Both the position numbers and the translations under genes were made by a program. Positions 35,979-44,983 of a DNA stretch of 60,493 bases are shown here, in pieces. Within the stretch, counting starts at the first letter, position 1. Every line of letters begins with the position of its first letter. The DNA comes from Ottowia flava (lineage in GTDB: Bacteria > Pseudomonadota > Gammaproteobacteria > Burkholderiales > Burkholderiaceae_C), in contig NZ_VRUA01000020.1 in assembly GCF_008017535.1 (NCBI RefSeq), positions 1 through 60,493 on the forward strand, read 5' to 3'. The notes under the pieces are model-generated. The model had not been told where the DNA came from. It did not search any database and worked only from the letters and a program-made list of their open reading frames with translations.

Positions 35979-36704
35979 ATGCCCACATCCGCTTCCTCTT
36001 CCTACACCGCGTTCGCCGGCGACCGCCGGGTCGCGCGCGGCAGCTACGCCGAGATCGCCTTGGCGCTTGCCGCGCAAGCCCCGCACGGCGGGCCGGTGCT
36101 GGTCTTTGACGACGCGACCGGCGCCCCGGTCGATGCCCCCCACGCGCCCGAACAGGCCGCGCGCCTGGCCGCCATGCGCGCAGCGCAGCCCAGCAACGCG
36201 ACCGCGGGGCGCAGCGCTGCTCCCGATGCCGCACTGCCGCGCCCCGGCGCCGGGCGCCCGCGTTTGGGCGTGGTCGCGCGCGAAGTCACGCTGCTGCCGC
36301 GCCACTGGGACTGGCTGGCCAGCCAGCGCGGCGGAGCGTCCGCGGCTTTGCGGCGTCTGGTCGACCAAGCACGGCGCCAAAGCGAATCGGCCGATCAGCG
36401 ACGCGCTGCGGGCGAGCGCAGCTACAAGTTCATGAGCGCCATCGCCGGCCACCTGCCCGGGTTTGAAGAGGCCGCGCGCGCCCTGTTCGCCGCCGACGGG
36501 CCCGCCTTCGGGCGGTGCATCGCGAACTGGCCGCGCGATGTGCGGGCGCATTTGCACGAGCTGACCGAGGGCGCGCTGGACACGCCGCCCGAGCCACCAG
36601 CGGCCACGCCGCGCCGCGCCAGCTCGGCGACCTCACCCAAGAAATCCCCCCAGTTGGCCAAGGCGCCCCAGCCCTCGCCCACACGCAAAGGGGCCTCCGC
36701 ATGA
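35979..36704 (+). CDS. DUF2239 family protein
   Basis: 241 aa, cytoplasmic. The DUF2239 blocks are present: TAFAGDRRVARGSYAEIAL near the start, VLVFDDATG, GRPRLGVVAREVTLLPRHW followed by the DWLASQRGG segment, and KFMSAIAGHLPGFEEAARALFA near residue 170. The family's function is not known; the second half looks helical and could be a small DNA- or RNA-binding fold, which is inference. The Pro/Lys-rich C-terminal tail (PQPSPTRKG) is not conserved and may come from a small repeat. Its stop overlaps the ATG of the MATE gene, and two direct repeats precede it. Confidence 0.83.
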   Translation: MPTSASSSYTAFAGDRRVARGSYAEIALALAAQAPHGGPVLVFDDATGAPVDAPHAPEQAARLAAMRAAQPSNATAGRSAAPDAALPRPGAGRPRLGVVAREVTLLPRHWDWLASQRGGASAALRRLVDQARRQSESADQRRAAGERSYKFMSAIAGHLPGFEEAARALFAADGPAFGRCIANWPRDVRAHLHELTEGALDTPPEPPAATPRRASSATSPKKSPQLAKAPQPSPTRKGASA

Positions 36705-38080
36705 GCGCCCGTCCCGCCATGGGCGCTGCCGGCGCCGCGGGGCGCCCGCTGTGGCGCACCTACCTGGCCTTTCTCGGCCCGATGGTGCTGGCCAACATCC
36801 TGCAGTCGCTGTCGGGCAGCGTGAACGCGGTCTACATCGGCCAGATGCTGGGCACGCCCGCGCTGGCCGCGGTGGCCGGCATGTTCCCGGTGGTGTTCTT
36901 CTTCATCGCGCTGATCATCGGTGTGGGCGCTGGCGCGTCGGTGCTGATCGGTCAGGCCTGGGGCGCGCGCGAGCCGCACAAGGTCAAGGCCATCGCCGGC
37001 ACCGCGCTCGGTTTGGGCGCGGCCATCGGCCTGTTGGCCGCTGTGCTGGGTGAGCTGTTTGCCGCGCCCGCGCTCGCCGCGCTGGGCACCGCGCCGGAGC
37101 TGCTGCCCAACGCCGTGGCCTACGCCCGCGTGATGATGCTCAGCATGCCGCTGTTGCTGGTCTTCATCCTCAGCACGCAGCTGTTGCGCGGCGTGGGCGA
37201 CACGGTCACGCCGCTGTTCGCGCTGTGCCTGTCCACCAGTGTTGGCCTGCTGCTGACGCCGGCGCTGATCCGCGGCTGGGGCGGCTTGCCCAAGCTGGGC
37301 GTGGTCAGTGCCGCCGTCGCAGGCTGGGTGTCGTTTGCGGTGGCGCTGGGCTTCTTGTGGGTCTACCTGCGGCGCAAAAAACACCCGCTGGCGCCCGATG
37401 CCGAACTCGGCCGCGCGCTGCGCCCCAACCCGGCGCTGCTGAAAGCCGTGCTGCGCATCGGCGTGCCCACGGGCGTGCAGATGGTGACGATTGCGATGGC
37501 CGAACTCGCCATCCTGGGCCTGGTCAACCATTACGGCGCCGACGCCACGGCCGCCTACGGCGCGGTCAACCAGATCGTCAACTACGTGCAGTTCCCGGCG
37601 CTGTCGATCGCCATCACCGCGTCCATCCTCGGCGCGCAGGCGATCGGCGCGGGCCGGGCGGAACGCCTGGGCGCCATCGTGCGCACCGGCCTGCTGCTCA
37701 ACCTCGTGCTCACCGGCGCGCTGGTGCTGATCGGCTACGTGCTGGCGAATTGGCTGCTGGGTTTCTTCTTGACCGAGCCGCGCGTGCTGCACATGGCGGC
37801 TTCGCTGCTGCACGTGATGCTGTGGGCCAGCGTGGTGTTTGGCATGCAGGCGGTGGTGGCGGGCGTCATGCGCGCCAGCGGCACTGTGTGGGTGCCCACG
37901 GCGATCAGCGTGGGCTGTATCTTGCTGGTGCAGCTGCCGGCGGCCAACCTGCTGTCAGAACGCTTTGGGCTGTCCGGCGTGTGGATGTCCTACCCGGTGG
38001 TGTTCTGCACCATGCTGGTGTTGCAAAGTGCGTTCTACCTGCTGGTGTGGCGCTACCGGAAGATCGAGCGGCTGGTGTGA
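36701..38080 (+). CDS. MATE family efflux transporter
   Basis: A twelve-helix multidrug/toxin exporter (NorM/DinF type), about 459 aa. Two related halves are seen: FLGPMVLANILQSLSGSVNA in the first and LRIGVPTGVQMVTIAMAELA in the second, each followed by a loop with Gly-Gln/Gly-Ala motifs (AGMFPVVFFFIALIIGVGAG). The start ATG overlaps the DUF2239 stop (ATGA), so expression is coupled to that gene. Substrates unknown; cation-driven export of organic cations is the family rule. Confidence 0.9.
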   Translation: MSARPAMGAAGAAGRPLWRTYLAFLGPMVLANILQSLSGSVNAVYIGQMLGTPALAAVAGMFPVVFFFIALIIGVGAGASVLIGQAWGAREPHKVKAIAGTALGLGAAIGLLAAVLGELFAAPALAALGTAPELLPNAVAYARVMMLSMPLLLVFILSTQLLRGVGDTVTPLFALCLSTSVGLLLTPALIRGWGGLPKLGVVSAAVAGWVSFAVALGFLWVYLRRKKHPLAPDAELGRALRPNPALLKAVLRIGVPTGVQMVTIAMAELAILGLVNHYGADATAAYGAVNQIVNYVQFPALSIAITASILGAQAIGAGRAERLGAIVRTGLLLNLVLTGALVLIGYVLANWLLGFFLTEPRVLHMAASLLHVMLWASVVFGMQAVVAGVMRASGTVWVPTAISVGCILLVQLPAANLLSERFGLSGVWMSYPVVFCTMLVLQSAFYLLVWRYRKIERLV

Positions 38081-38118
38081 TGCCGGTGGCCCTCGGCGAA
38101 GGCATTTGCATGAAATGG

Positions 38119-38165
38119 GCCCCTGGCCCTACAGCGACTTGCGCGGGCAGCTAGGTTATCCATAG
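38119..38165 (+). repeat. 45-bp dispersed repeat, forward copy
   Basis: GCCCCTGGCCCTACAGCG, ACTTGCGCGGGCAGCTA, GGTTATCCATAG. Immediately before the MATE/tctA terminator. Confidence 0.7.
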
Positions 38166-38167
38166 CA

Positions 38168-38195
38168 TAAAGGGGCCGTGGTCGGCCCTTTTTTT
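38168..38195. terminator. Terminator between MATE and tctA
   Basis: AAAGGGGCCG pairs with CGGCCCTTT (one bulged G) over loop TGGT, followed by seven T. It would stop rightward transcripts and possibly leftward tctA transcripts. Confidence 0.65.
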
Positions 38196-38218
38196 AAACA
38201 GCGCCCGCCGCCCGCTGT

Positions 38219-39706
38219 TTACGCAGCGCGCTTCTTCAGCACCCGCGGCAGCACCAGCACGGCGGCGATGACGATCAGCAGCACGATCGACACCGGGCGG
38301 TCGATGAACACCGTCCATTTGTTTTCGCCAATGGACATGGCGTTGCGCAGCTGCGCTTCGGCCAGCGGGCCCAGGATCATGCCGACCACGACCGGTGCGG
38401 TGGGGAAGTCGAAGCGCCGCATCACCACGCCGATGGCGCCGATGACGTAGAGCAGGAACAGGTCGAACGTGCTCTGGCGCATGCCGTAGGCGCCGACGGT
38501 GGCGAAGATCAGGATGCCGGCGTACAGCTGCGGCTTGGGGATCTTCAGCAGCTTGACCCACATGCCGACCAGCGGCAGGTTCAGCACCAGCAGCATCAGG
38601 TTGCCGATGTAGAGCGACGCGATCAGCGCCCACACCAGCGCAGCACTCGTGGCAAACAGCTGCGGCCCGGGCTGGATGCCGTAGTTCTGGAACGCGCCCA
38701 GCAGGATGGCGGTGGTGTTGCTGGTGGGGATGCCCAGCGTCAGCAGCGGGATGAGGGCGGTGGTCACGGTGGCGTTGTTGGCCGCTTCGGGGCCGGCCAC
38801 GCCTTCGATGGCGCCGGTGGTGCCGAATTCGGCCTGGTCTTCGCCCTTGGCCAGCTTTTTCTCGGTCGCGTAGCTGAGGAAGGTGGGGATTTCCGTGCCA
38901 CCCGCGGGGATGCAACCAAACGGCGCGCCAATCGCTGTGCCGCGCAGCCAGGCCGGGATGCTGCGGCGCCAGTCGCGGCGGTCCATGTGCACGCGGCTGA
39001 GCTTGTTCTGCGTCTCCTTGACCTTGCCTTCGAACAGCACGGCGTGCAGCACCTCGGCCACGGCGAACAGGCCGACCGCGACCAGCACGATCTCGATGCC
39101 GTCCAGAAACTCGGGCTTGCCGCCGGTGTAGCGCGGCTGGCCGCTGATCTGGTCCATGCCGATCAGGCCGACGGCGAGGCCGATGAACAGGGCGGTGAGC
39201 CCGCGCACCGTGCTCTTGCCCAGCACCGCGCTGACGGTGGTGAAGGCCAGCACCATCAGCAGGAAGTATTCCGGCGGGCCGAGCTTGACGGCGTAGTCCG
39301 CCACCACGGGCGCGAACAGCGTGACGACCACCGTGGCGATGGAGCCGGCCACGAACGAGCCGATCGCCGCCGTGGCCAGCGCCTGGCCGGCGCGCCCGCT
39401 CTTGGCCATCTTGTTGCCTTCCATGGCCGTGACCATGCTGGCGGTTTCGCCCGGCGTGTTCAGCAGGATGGAGGTGGTCGAGCCGCCGTACATCGCGCCG
39501 TAGTAGATGCCGGCAAAGAAGATCATCGACGCGGTGATGTCCACCTTGGCCGTGATCGGCAGCAGCATGGCCACCGTGGTCGCGGGGCCGATGCCCGGCA
39601 GCACGCCCACGGCGGTGCCCAGCGCGCAGCCGAACAGCGCCCACAGCAGGTTGGCCAGCGTGAAGGCTGTGCCAAAGCCTTGCAGCAAAAGGTTAAAGGT
39701 GTCCAT
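38219..39706 (-). CDS. tctA: Tripartite tricarboxylate transporter large permease
   Basis: The twelve-helix TctA subunit, about 495 aa. It opens with [20 protein letters not shown] and the conserved [21 protein letters not shown], then [18 protein letters not shown], the family's most conserved segment; [21 protein letters not shown] and [15 protein letters not shown]-like [21 protein letters not shown] follow. Its start overlaps the tctB stop (TGATG). It imports a carboxylate bound by TctC. Regulation is probably by TctDE encoded divergently. Confidence 0.94.
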   Translation of the reverse strand: MDTFNLLLQGFGTAFTLANLLWALFGCALGTAVGVLPGIGPATTVAMLLPITAKVDITASMIFFAGIYYGAMYGGSTTSILLNTPGETASMVTAMEGNKMAKSGRAGQALATAAIGSFVAGSIATVVVTLFAPVVADYAVKLGPPEYFLLMVLAFTTVSAVLGKSTVRGLTALFIGLAVGLIGMDQISGQPRYTGGKPEFLDGIEIVLVAVGLFAVAEVLHAVLFEGKVKETQNKLSRVHMDRRDWRRSIPAWLRGTAIGAPFGCIPAGGTEIPTFLSYATEKKLAKGEDQAEFGTTGAIEGVAGPEAANNATVTTALIPLLTLGIPTSNTTAILLGAFQNYGIQPGPQLFATSAALVWALIASLYIGNLMLLVLNLPLVGMWVKLLKIPKPQLYAGILIFATVGAYGMRQSTFDLFLLYVIGAIGVVMRRFDFPTAPVVVGMILGPLAEAQLRNAMSIGENKWTVFIDRPVSIVLLIVIAAVLVLPRVLKKRAA

Positions 39707-40266
39707 CACAGCCACCCCGTGTTGGTCAGGCCCGGCAGGTTGATGGCCAGGAACTGGCCGAACAGCCAGTACACCGGCGCGGCGATGGCGATGCCGGTCA
39801 GCGCGTCGACGACCCAGGTGTTGTGCGGCTTGCCGAAGGCGCGCTTGAGGCCCTGCACCGCCAGCACGTAGCTCAGCGCGCAGCCGAGGATGAAGCCCAG
39901 CCAGGGCAGCAGCGCCGCGTTCAGCAGCAGCCCGGCCGACACCCAGACGAAGCCGATCCAGTCGGGCCGCTCGTCGCCGGGCACTTCCTCCATCTCGCGG
40001 TAGCCGCCGGTGCGCGCATGCCACAGCAGCACACCCCCGCAGACCATCAGCGCGACGGCCACCACCCAGGGCAGAAAGTTGGCGCCGACGCCGCCGTAGC
40101 CGGCTTCGGACGGAATGCCGACCGCGCCCCAGGCCATGGCCGCGCCGACGGCGATGATGGCGGCGCTGACCAGCGTCTCCCACATCAGCGTCTGGCGCGA
40201 CGGGTGCGCAGGCGGCGGGTGGTCGGGCCGCATGTCCAGCGGCAGGTTGGGTTGCGGGCTGCTCAT
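39706..40266 (-). CDS. tctB: Tripartite tricarboxylate transporter small permease
   Basis: 186 aa with four hydrophobic helices, the standard TctB architecture. A Pro-rich cytoplasmic N-terminus ([19 protein letters not shown]) precedes the first helix at [17 protein letters not shown]. It overlaps tctA by one base and lies between tctC and tctA as in the classic operon. Confidence 0.9.
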   Translation of the reverse strand: MSSPQPNLPLDMRPDHPPPAHPSRQTLMWETLVSAAIIAVGAAMAWGAVGIPSEAGYGGVGANFLPWVVAVALMVCGGVLLWHARTGGYREMEEVPGDERPDWIGFVWVSAGLLLNAALLPWLGFILGCALSYVLAVQGLKRAFGKPHNTWVVDALTGIAIAAPVYWLFGQFLAINLPGLTNTGWL

Positions 40267-40328
40267 GGGCTTGTCTCCTGCAGGCGAAGGCGGGCCGGGT
40301 GCCGCGCCATCCTTCGCTGATGACTCAT

Positions 40329-40371
40329 GTTTTTATAGCTGGCCGCGCAGGTGGCTGTAGGGCCAGAGCCG
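40329..40371 (-). repeat. 45-bp dispersed repeat, reverse copy
   Basis: GTTTTTATAGCTGGCCGCG, then CAGGTGGCTGTAGGGCCAG; sits between tctC and tctB and so is probably transcribed in their mRNA. Confidence 0.7.
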
Positions 40372-40384
40372 GAAAAGGCTTGAA

Positions 40385-41353
40385 TCAGCTGATCATGCCC
40401 GACTTGGCCATGATGGCGCGCAGGCTGGCGAATTCGCTGTCGACGAACTTGCTGAACTCGTCGCCGGTCATCACGGCGGGCGTCCAGTCGTTCTTCTTGA
40501 GCGCTTCCTGCCACGACGCGGACTTGGTGGTGGCGACCAGCGCGTCGATCAGGCCCTTGCGCTGCGCCGGGGTGATACCGGGGCCGCCGAACACGCCGCG
40601 CCAGTTGCCGATCTCGACGTTGATGCCTTGCTCCTTCAGCGTCGGGATGTCCTTCTCGCTGGCCAGGCGTTGGCCGCTGGTGACGGCGACGGCCTTCATC
40701 TTGCCGCTCTTGATGTATTCGGCGAACTCGCTCATGCCCGAGCCACCCACGGTGACGTTGCCACCCAGGATGGCCGCCGTCGCCTCGCCGCCGCCACGGA
40801 AGGCGACGTAGTTGATCTTCGCCGGGTCCACGCCGGCTTCACGCGCGATCATGGCCGCGGCGATGTGTTCGGTCGCGCCGCGCGACCCGCCGCCCCACTT
40901 CACGCTGCCCGGGTCTTTCTTGAGCTGGGCGACCACGTCGGCCATGGTCTTGAAGGGCGAATTGGCGGGCAGGACGAACACGTTGTATTCGGTCGTCAGG
41001 CGCGCCAGCGGCGTGGCCTGCATCAGGTTCAACGGCGACTTGGATGTGATCAGCCCGCCCAACATCACCGCGCCCATCACCATCAGCTGGTTGGGGTCAC
41101 CCTTGGCACCGGCCAGGAACGGCGCCAGGCCCAGCGCGCCGGCGGCGCCGCCCTTGTTGTCGTAGGTGACGGTGCCGGCCTGCTTGGCGTCCAGCATGGC
41201 CTTGCCCAAGGCGCGGCCAGTGGTGTCCCAGCCGCCACCCGGGTTGGCGGGGATCAGCATCTTGAGGTTGGCACCGGCCTGCGCCCAGGCGGCAGGCAGG
41301 GCGCCGGTGGCGGCCAGGGCGGCCAGGGATTTGAGGAAGGTGTCTCGACGCAT
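40385..41353 (-). CDS. tctC: Tripartite tricarboxylate transporter binding protein
   Basis: 322 aa with a signal peptide (RRDTFLKSLAALAATGALPA to AWAQ). LKMLIPANPGGGWDTTGRALG is the citrate/tricarboxylate-type TctC opening, distinct from the IVPFPPGG of ordinary Bug proteins; GGGSRGATEH and YVAFRGGGEA follow. It is the first gene of tctCBA, and its ligand is probably citrate or another tricarboxylate. Divergent from tctD. Confidence 0.92.
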   Translation of the reverse strand: MRRDTFLKSLAALAATGALPAAWAQAGANLKMLIPANPGGGWDTTGRALGKAMLDAKQAGTVTYDNKGGAAGALGLAPFLAGAKGDPNQLMVMGAVMLGGLITSKSPLNLMQATPLARLTTEYNVFVLPANSPFKTMADVVAQLKKDPGSVKWGGGSRGATEHIAAAMIAREAGVDPAKINYVAFRGGGEATAAILGGNVTVGGSGMSEFAEYIKSGKMKAVAVTSGQRLASEKDIPTLKEQGINVEIGNWRGVFGGPGITPAQRKGLIDALVATTKSASWQEALKKNDWTPAVMTGDEFSKFVDSEFASLRAIMAKSGMIS

Positions 41354-41396
41354 GGCAATCTGTCCTTGGTGAAGATGACGCCATGATGAAAGTGCG

Positions 41397-41414
41397 GGCT
41401 GTCATTTGGCTGTC
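41397..41414. promoter_or_regulatory. GGCTGTC direct repeats, candidate TctD site
   Basis: GGCTGTC occurs twice with an 11-bp period (ATTT between) in the 110-bp tctC/tctD divergent region. OmpR-family regulators usually bind direct repeats at 10-11 bp, so this is a candidate operator. Confidence 0.45.
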
Positions 41415-41463
41415 CGGCGCCTCGGGACTTACCCCTAGGCGGCGCTGGGTTATCGTTTGACGC

Positions 41464-42135
41464 ATGAAGCTCCTGGTGGTGGAAGACGACCCCGCGCTGC
41501 AAGCCACGCTGGAGCGCACGCTGACGCGCCGGGGCTTTGCTGTTGCGGTCGCAGACGACGGCGTGATCGCGCTGCAACGCTGGGCCGCCGCCACGCCCGA
41601 CGCCGTGGTGCTGGACTTGTCGCTGCCGCGCCTGGATGGCCTGCAAGTGCTGGCGCAGGCGCGCGCCCAGGGATTGGGCACGCCGGTGCTGATCCTGACC
41701 GCACGCGGCTCGGTCGGCGACCGGGTGCTGGGCCTGAACGCGGGCGCCGACGACTACCTGGCCAAGCCTTTTGATCTGGACGAGCTGGAAGCGCGCCTGC
41801 GCGCCCTGGTGCGGCGATCCGCACCCGCGCTGCAAGGCGGCGACGTGCGCTTTGGCCGCCTGCGGCACGACCGCGCCGGCGGCGCCATCTACATGGACGA
41901 CGCGCCGCTGGAGCTGACGCCGCGCGAGCTGGCGCTGGTCTGCGCGCTGCTGGCACGCCCCGGCCACGCCGTGACCAAGGAGCGGCTGTTCGAGCAGGTG
42001 TTTCCCGGCGAAGCCGAGGTGCGCTACGAAGCCATCGAGGTCTTGGCGTACCGCCTGCGCCGCAAATTGGTCGACACCGGCGTCGAGCTGATCACGCTGC
42101 GCGGCCTGGGCTACCTGCTGCGGGCGACGGCATGA
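41464..42135 (+). CDS. tctD: Response regulator, TctD-like (OmpR family)
   Basis: 223 aa: a receiver domain with acidic pocket VVEDDPAL and phospho-acceptor Asp in VVLDLSLPRLDG, Lys in DDYLAKPFD, then a winged helix (LELTPRELALVCALLARPGHAV, split at the turn) ending in RRKLVDTGVELITLRGLGY. It is divergent from tctCBA and its stop overlaps the sensor start, so it most likely activates the transporter when its ligand is outside. Confidence 0.92.
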   Translation: MKLLVVEDDPALQATLERTLTRRGFAVAVADDGVIALQRWAAATPDAVVLDLSLPRLDGLQVLAQARAQGLGTPVLILTARGSVGDRVLGLNAGADDYLAKPFDLDELEARLRALVRRSAPALQGGDVRFGRLRHDRAGGAIYMDDAPLELTPRELALVCALLARPGHAVTKERLFEQVFPGEAEVRYEAIEVLAYRLRRKLVDTGVELITLRGLGYLLRATA

Positions 42136-43532
42136 AAGGGGCGCGCACGCGTTCCCTGCGGCGCCAGCTGTTGGCGGGCATTCTGATTCCGCTGGTGCTG
42201 ATCGTCGGTTTCAACACCTGGAGCCTGTACCGCCAGGCGCTGGGCGCCCTGCACACCGCGTACGACCGCACGCTGTTGGCGTCGGCCAAGAGCCTGGGCG
42301 ACTGGATCGACGTGCAGGGCGAGGGGGACGCGGCGCGTCTGCAGGCGGCGGTGCCGTCGGCGGTGCTGGAGGCCTTCGAAGCCGATCTGCACAGCCGCAT
42401 GGCCTACCGCATATCCACCCGCCAGGGCGTGCTGCTGTCGGGCTACGACGACCTGCCGATGTGGCGCGGAGAGATTCCCATGCAGCCGCCCTACGCCGCA
42501 CTGGTGGACTTCTACGACAGCAGTTTCCGGGGCGAACCGGTGCGCATGGCGGTGCTGCTGCAGCCGGTGGCCAGCACACGCGGGCGCGCGGTGGCGGTGG
42601 TGCAAGTGGCGGAGACACTGGAAATCCGCCACGCGCTGGCGCGCAGCATCTTGTGGAACACCCTGGCGCGGCAGGCGGCGCTGATCGCGCTGATCGCCGG
42701 CACCGTGATCTGGGTGGTGCAACGTGCCACGCGGCCGGTGCGCCAGCTCAGCCACGAACTGCGGGACCGCCCCGAGGACGACCTGCGCCCCATTGCCGCG
42801 CCAGCCGCGCCGCGCGAGCTGCAGCCGCTGATCGCCGCCACCAACCAGCACATGCGCCGCCACGGCGAAATGCTGGCCAGCCAGCAGCGCTTCGTGCGCG
42901 ACGCCTCGCACCAGCTGCGCACCCCGCTGGCGGTGCTCAAGGCGCAGGTCCAGTCGGCACGGCGCGGCGACGTGCCGCCCGCCCAGGCGCTGGCCGAGAT
43001 CGAGGACACGGTCGACCGCGCCACGCGCCTGGCCAACCAGATGCTGGCGCTGGCCAAGGTGGCGCAGGTGCGCCAACAGGCCGAACCGGTGACCGCGGAC
43101 TTCGACGCCGTGGTGCGCGACGTGGCCCTGGACCTGGCGCCGCTGATCGCCGAGCGCGGGCTGGACTTCGAGCTGCAGGCCGAGCCGGTCGTGCTGCGGG
43201 CGCACGAATGGATGCTGCGCGAGCTGACGCGCAACCTGCTGCACAACGCGGTGCGCCATTCGCCGCGCGGCGGTCTGCTGGCCATTCGGCTGGCGCAGGC
43301 CGACGGGCAGGCCTGCCTGACGGTGAGCGACAGCGGACCCGGGATCGAGCCCGCGCTGGCAGCGCGCCTGTTCCAGCCCTTCAGCGCCGGTGAAGGCGGC
43401 TCCGGCACGGGCCTGGGGCTGGCGATCTGTCAGGAGATCGTGCAAAGCCTGGGCGGGCGTGTGGAGTTGCGCATGCGCAGGCAAAATGGGCGCGTGACGG
43501 GGCTGGATGCCATCGCCACGCTGCCGCTGTGA
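42132..43532 (+). CDS. tctE: Sensor histidine kinase, TctE-like
   Basis: 466 aa. Two membrane helices (ILIPLVLIVGFNTW near residue 20 and AALIALIAGTVIWVV near 185) enclose a periplasmic sensor of about 145 aa. The phospho-acceptor His is in RDASHQLRTPLAVLKAQ, the ATP-binding N-box is in NLLHNAVRHSP, and the G-boxes are SDSGPGIEP and GSGTGLGLAI. It partners with TctD and is translationally coupled to it (ATGA). Confidence 0.92.
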   Translation: MKGARTRSLRRQLLAGILIPLVLIVGFNTWSLYRQALGALHTAYDRTLLASAKSLGDWIDVQGEGDAARLQAAVPSAVLEAFEADLHSRMAYRISTRQGVLLSGYDDLPMWRGEIPMQPPYAALVDFYDSSFRGEPVRMAVLLQPVASTRGRAVAVVQVAETLEIRHALARSILWNTLARQAALIALIAGTVIWVVQRATRPVRQLSHELRDRPEDDLRPIAAPAAPRELQPLIAATNQHMRRHGEMLASQQRFVRDASHQLRTPLAVLKAQVQSARRGDVPPAQALAEIEDTVDRATRLANQMLALAKVAQVRQQAEPVTADFDAVVRDVALDLAPLIAERGLDFELQAEPVVLRAHEWMLRELTRNLLHNAVRHSPRGGLLAIRLAQADGQACLTVSDSGPGIEPALAARLFQPFSAGEGGSGTGLGLAICQEIVQSLGGRVELRMRRQNGRVTGLDAIATLPL

Positions 43533-43547
43533 GTTGTTGTTGCCTGA

Positions 43548-44012
43548 ATGCGTTCTGAATCTGCCGCTGCTGCCGACATGCGCGCCATGCGCCTGGACAA
43601 ATGGCTGTGGGCTGCCCGCTTCTACAAGACGCGCGCGCTCGCTGTGCAGGAGATTGACCGCGGCCGCGTGCAGGTCGGCGGCGCCGACGTCAAGCCGTCG
43701 CGCGAGGTGAAGCCCGGCGACACCGTCACGCTGCGCCAGGGCCTGGTGGTGCGCGAGGTCGTGGTGCGCGCCTTGAGCCTGCAGCGTGGCCCGGCGCCCG
43801 TCGCGCAGCAGCTCTACGAAGAAACCCCCGACAGCGTGGCCGCGCGCGAAGCCGCGGCCGCCACGCGCCGCATCGCGCCCGAGCCGGCCCACGCCATTGC
43901 CCTGGGCCGCCCGACCAAGCGCGACCGCCGTGCGCTGGACGCCCAGCGCCAGGGCGACTGGAACGAGCGCTGGAGCGCCGCGCTGGACGACCGAGAGAAC
44001 CCGCCCCGATGA
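43548..44012 (+). CDS. hslR: Ribosome-associated heat shock protein Hsp15 (S4 domain)
   Basis: 154 aa. The S4 RNA-binding domain spans residues 14-60 (MRLDKWLWAARFYKTRALAV, ending VQVGGADVKPSREVKPGD). The basic C-terminus (RRALDAQRQGDWNERWSAALD) is typical for Hsp15, which rescues stalled 50S subunits carrying nascent chains. Later in-frame Met residues near MRAMRLD are alternative starts. Its stop overlaps the ATG of the following hydrolase. Confidence 0.9.
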   Translation: MRSESAAAADMRAMRLDKWLWAARFYKTRALAVQEIDRGRVQVGGADVKPSREVKPGDTVTLRQGLVVREVVVRALSLQRGPAPVAQQLYEETPDSVAAREAAAATRRIAPEPAHAIALGRPTKRDRRALDAQRQGDWNERWSAALDDRENPPR

Positions 44013-44902
44013 CCGACATCGCGCCCGAATTGCCCTCGTTGCTGCCATTGACGCAGCGCACCCGGTTGGCCCAGGGCCAGCGCCGCACCACGCCGATCGG
44101 CGATGCCAGCAGCGGCCGCCACATCGTCTGGCACCACTGGGCGCCGGACGTGCCTGCGGCGGGCGAGCCGCCGGTCGTGCTGTTTCACGGCGGCAGCGGC
44201 AGCTGGACGCACTGGGTCAAGAACATCGTGCCGCTGCTGGACGCGGGCCGGCGCGTGCTGGCGGTCGACCTGCCGGGCTTTGGCGATTCGGACCCACCCG
44301 AAGACGGCACCGACGCCGACGCCATGGTGGCCCCATTGGCAGCCAGCCTGCGCCTGCTGACGGGCGATCAGCCGGTCGACCTGGTGGGCTTCTCCTTCGG
44401 CGGGCTGACCGCGGGCCTGCTGCTGGCCGAGCACCCGGCGTTGGCGCGCCGCCTGGTGCTGGTCGGCGCGCCCGCCATGGGCGTGGTGAAAGAGCGGCAG
44501 TTCGAGCTGAAGGCCTGGCGCCACCTGAAAGCCGCGCAGGAGCAGGCCGACGTCCACCGCCACAACCTGGGCGTGCTGATGCTGCACGACCACGACCTGA
44601 TCGACGGGCTGGCGCTGGAAGTGCACATCGCCAATGTGGTGCGCGACCGCCTGCCGCGCCGCCGACTCGCGCACACCGACGCGCTGGCGCGCGCCCTGCC
44701 GCAGGTGACTTGCCCCGTGCACGCCATCTACAGCGCGCACGACGTGCTGTACCGCGGCCACCACGCGCAACTGCGCGACGCGCTGGCCCAGGCCGCCCCC
44801 GAATTTCGTGGCCTGCAACTGATCGAGGGGGCAGGCCACTGGGTGCAGTTCGAGGCGCCGGAGGCGTTTGACGCTGCGTTGCATGCCGTGCTGGAAATTT
44901 GA
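44009..44902 (+). CDS. Alpha/beta hydrolase
   Basis: 297 aa. The oxyanion region is VLFHGGSGSWTHWV, the nucleophile elbow FSFGG, and the catalytic His lies in GAGHWVQFEAPEAF, the layout of meta-cleavage hydrolases and lactonases. No signal peptide. Coupled to hslR by an ATGA overlap, though the functions look unrelated. Substrate unknown. Confidence 0.85.
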   Translation: MTDIAPELPSLLPLTQRTRLAQGQRRTTPIGDASSGRHIVWHHWAPDVPAAGEPPVVLFHGGSGSWTHWVKNIVPLLDAGRRVLAVDLPGFGDSDPPEDGTDADAMVAPLAASLRLLTGDQPVDLVGFSFGGLTAGLLLAEHPALARRLVLVGAPAMGVVKERQFELKAWRHLKAAQEQADVHRHNLGVLMLHDHDLIDGLALEVHIANVVRDRLPRRRLAHTDALARALPQVTCPVHAIYSAHDVLYRGHHAQLRDALAQAAPEFRGLQLIEGAGHWVQFEAPEAFDAALHAVLEI

Positions 44903-44910
44903 ATTCGATC

Positions 44911-44958
44911 GGCTTGTGCCCCTACAGCTGATTGCACGAGCAGCTATCAAAACCGTAT
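44911..44958 (+). repeat. 45-bp dispersed repeat, forward copy
   Basis: GGCTTGTGCCCCTACAGCTG, ATTGCACGAGCAGC, TATCAAAACCGTATC. It lies immediately before the DsbA-family gene. Confidence 0.7.
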
Positions 44959-44983
44959 CAACACTCGCTTGTCAGGAGATGCC

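Noticed and set aside
36422-37813. Minus-strand frame of about 460 codons opposite the MATE gene
   Set aside because: Gln/His-rich shadow of a clear twelve-helix transporter.
42111-44048. Minus-strand frame of about 645 codons opposite tctE and hslR
   Set aside because: Low-complexity shadow without domains.
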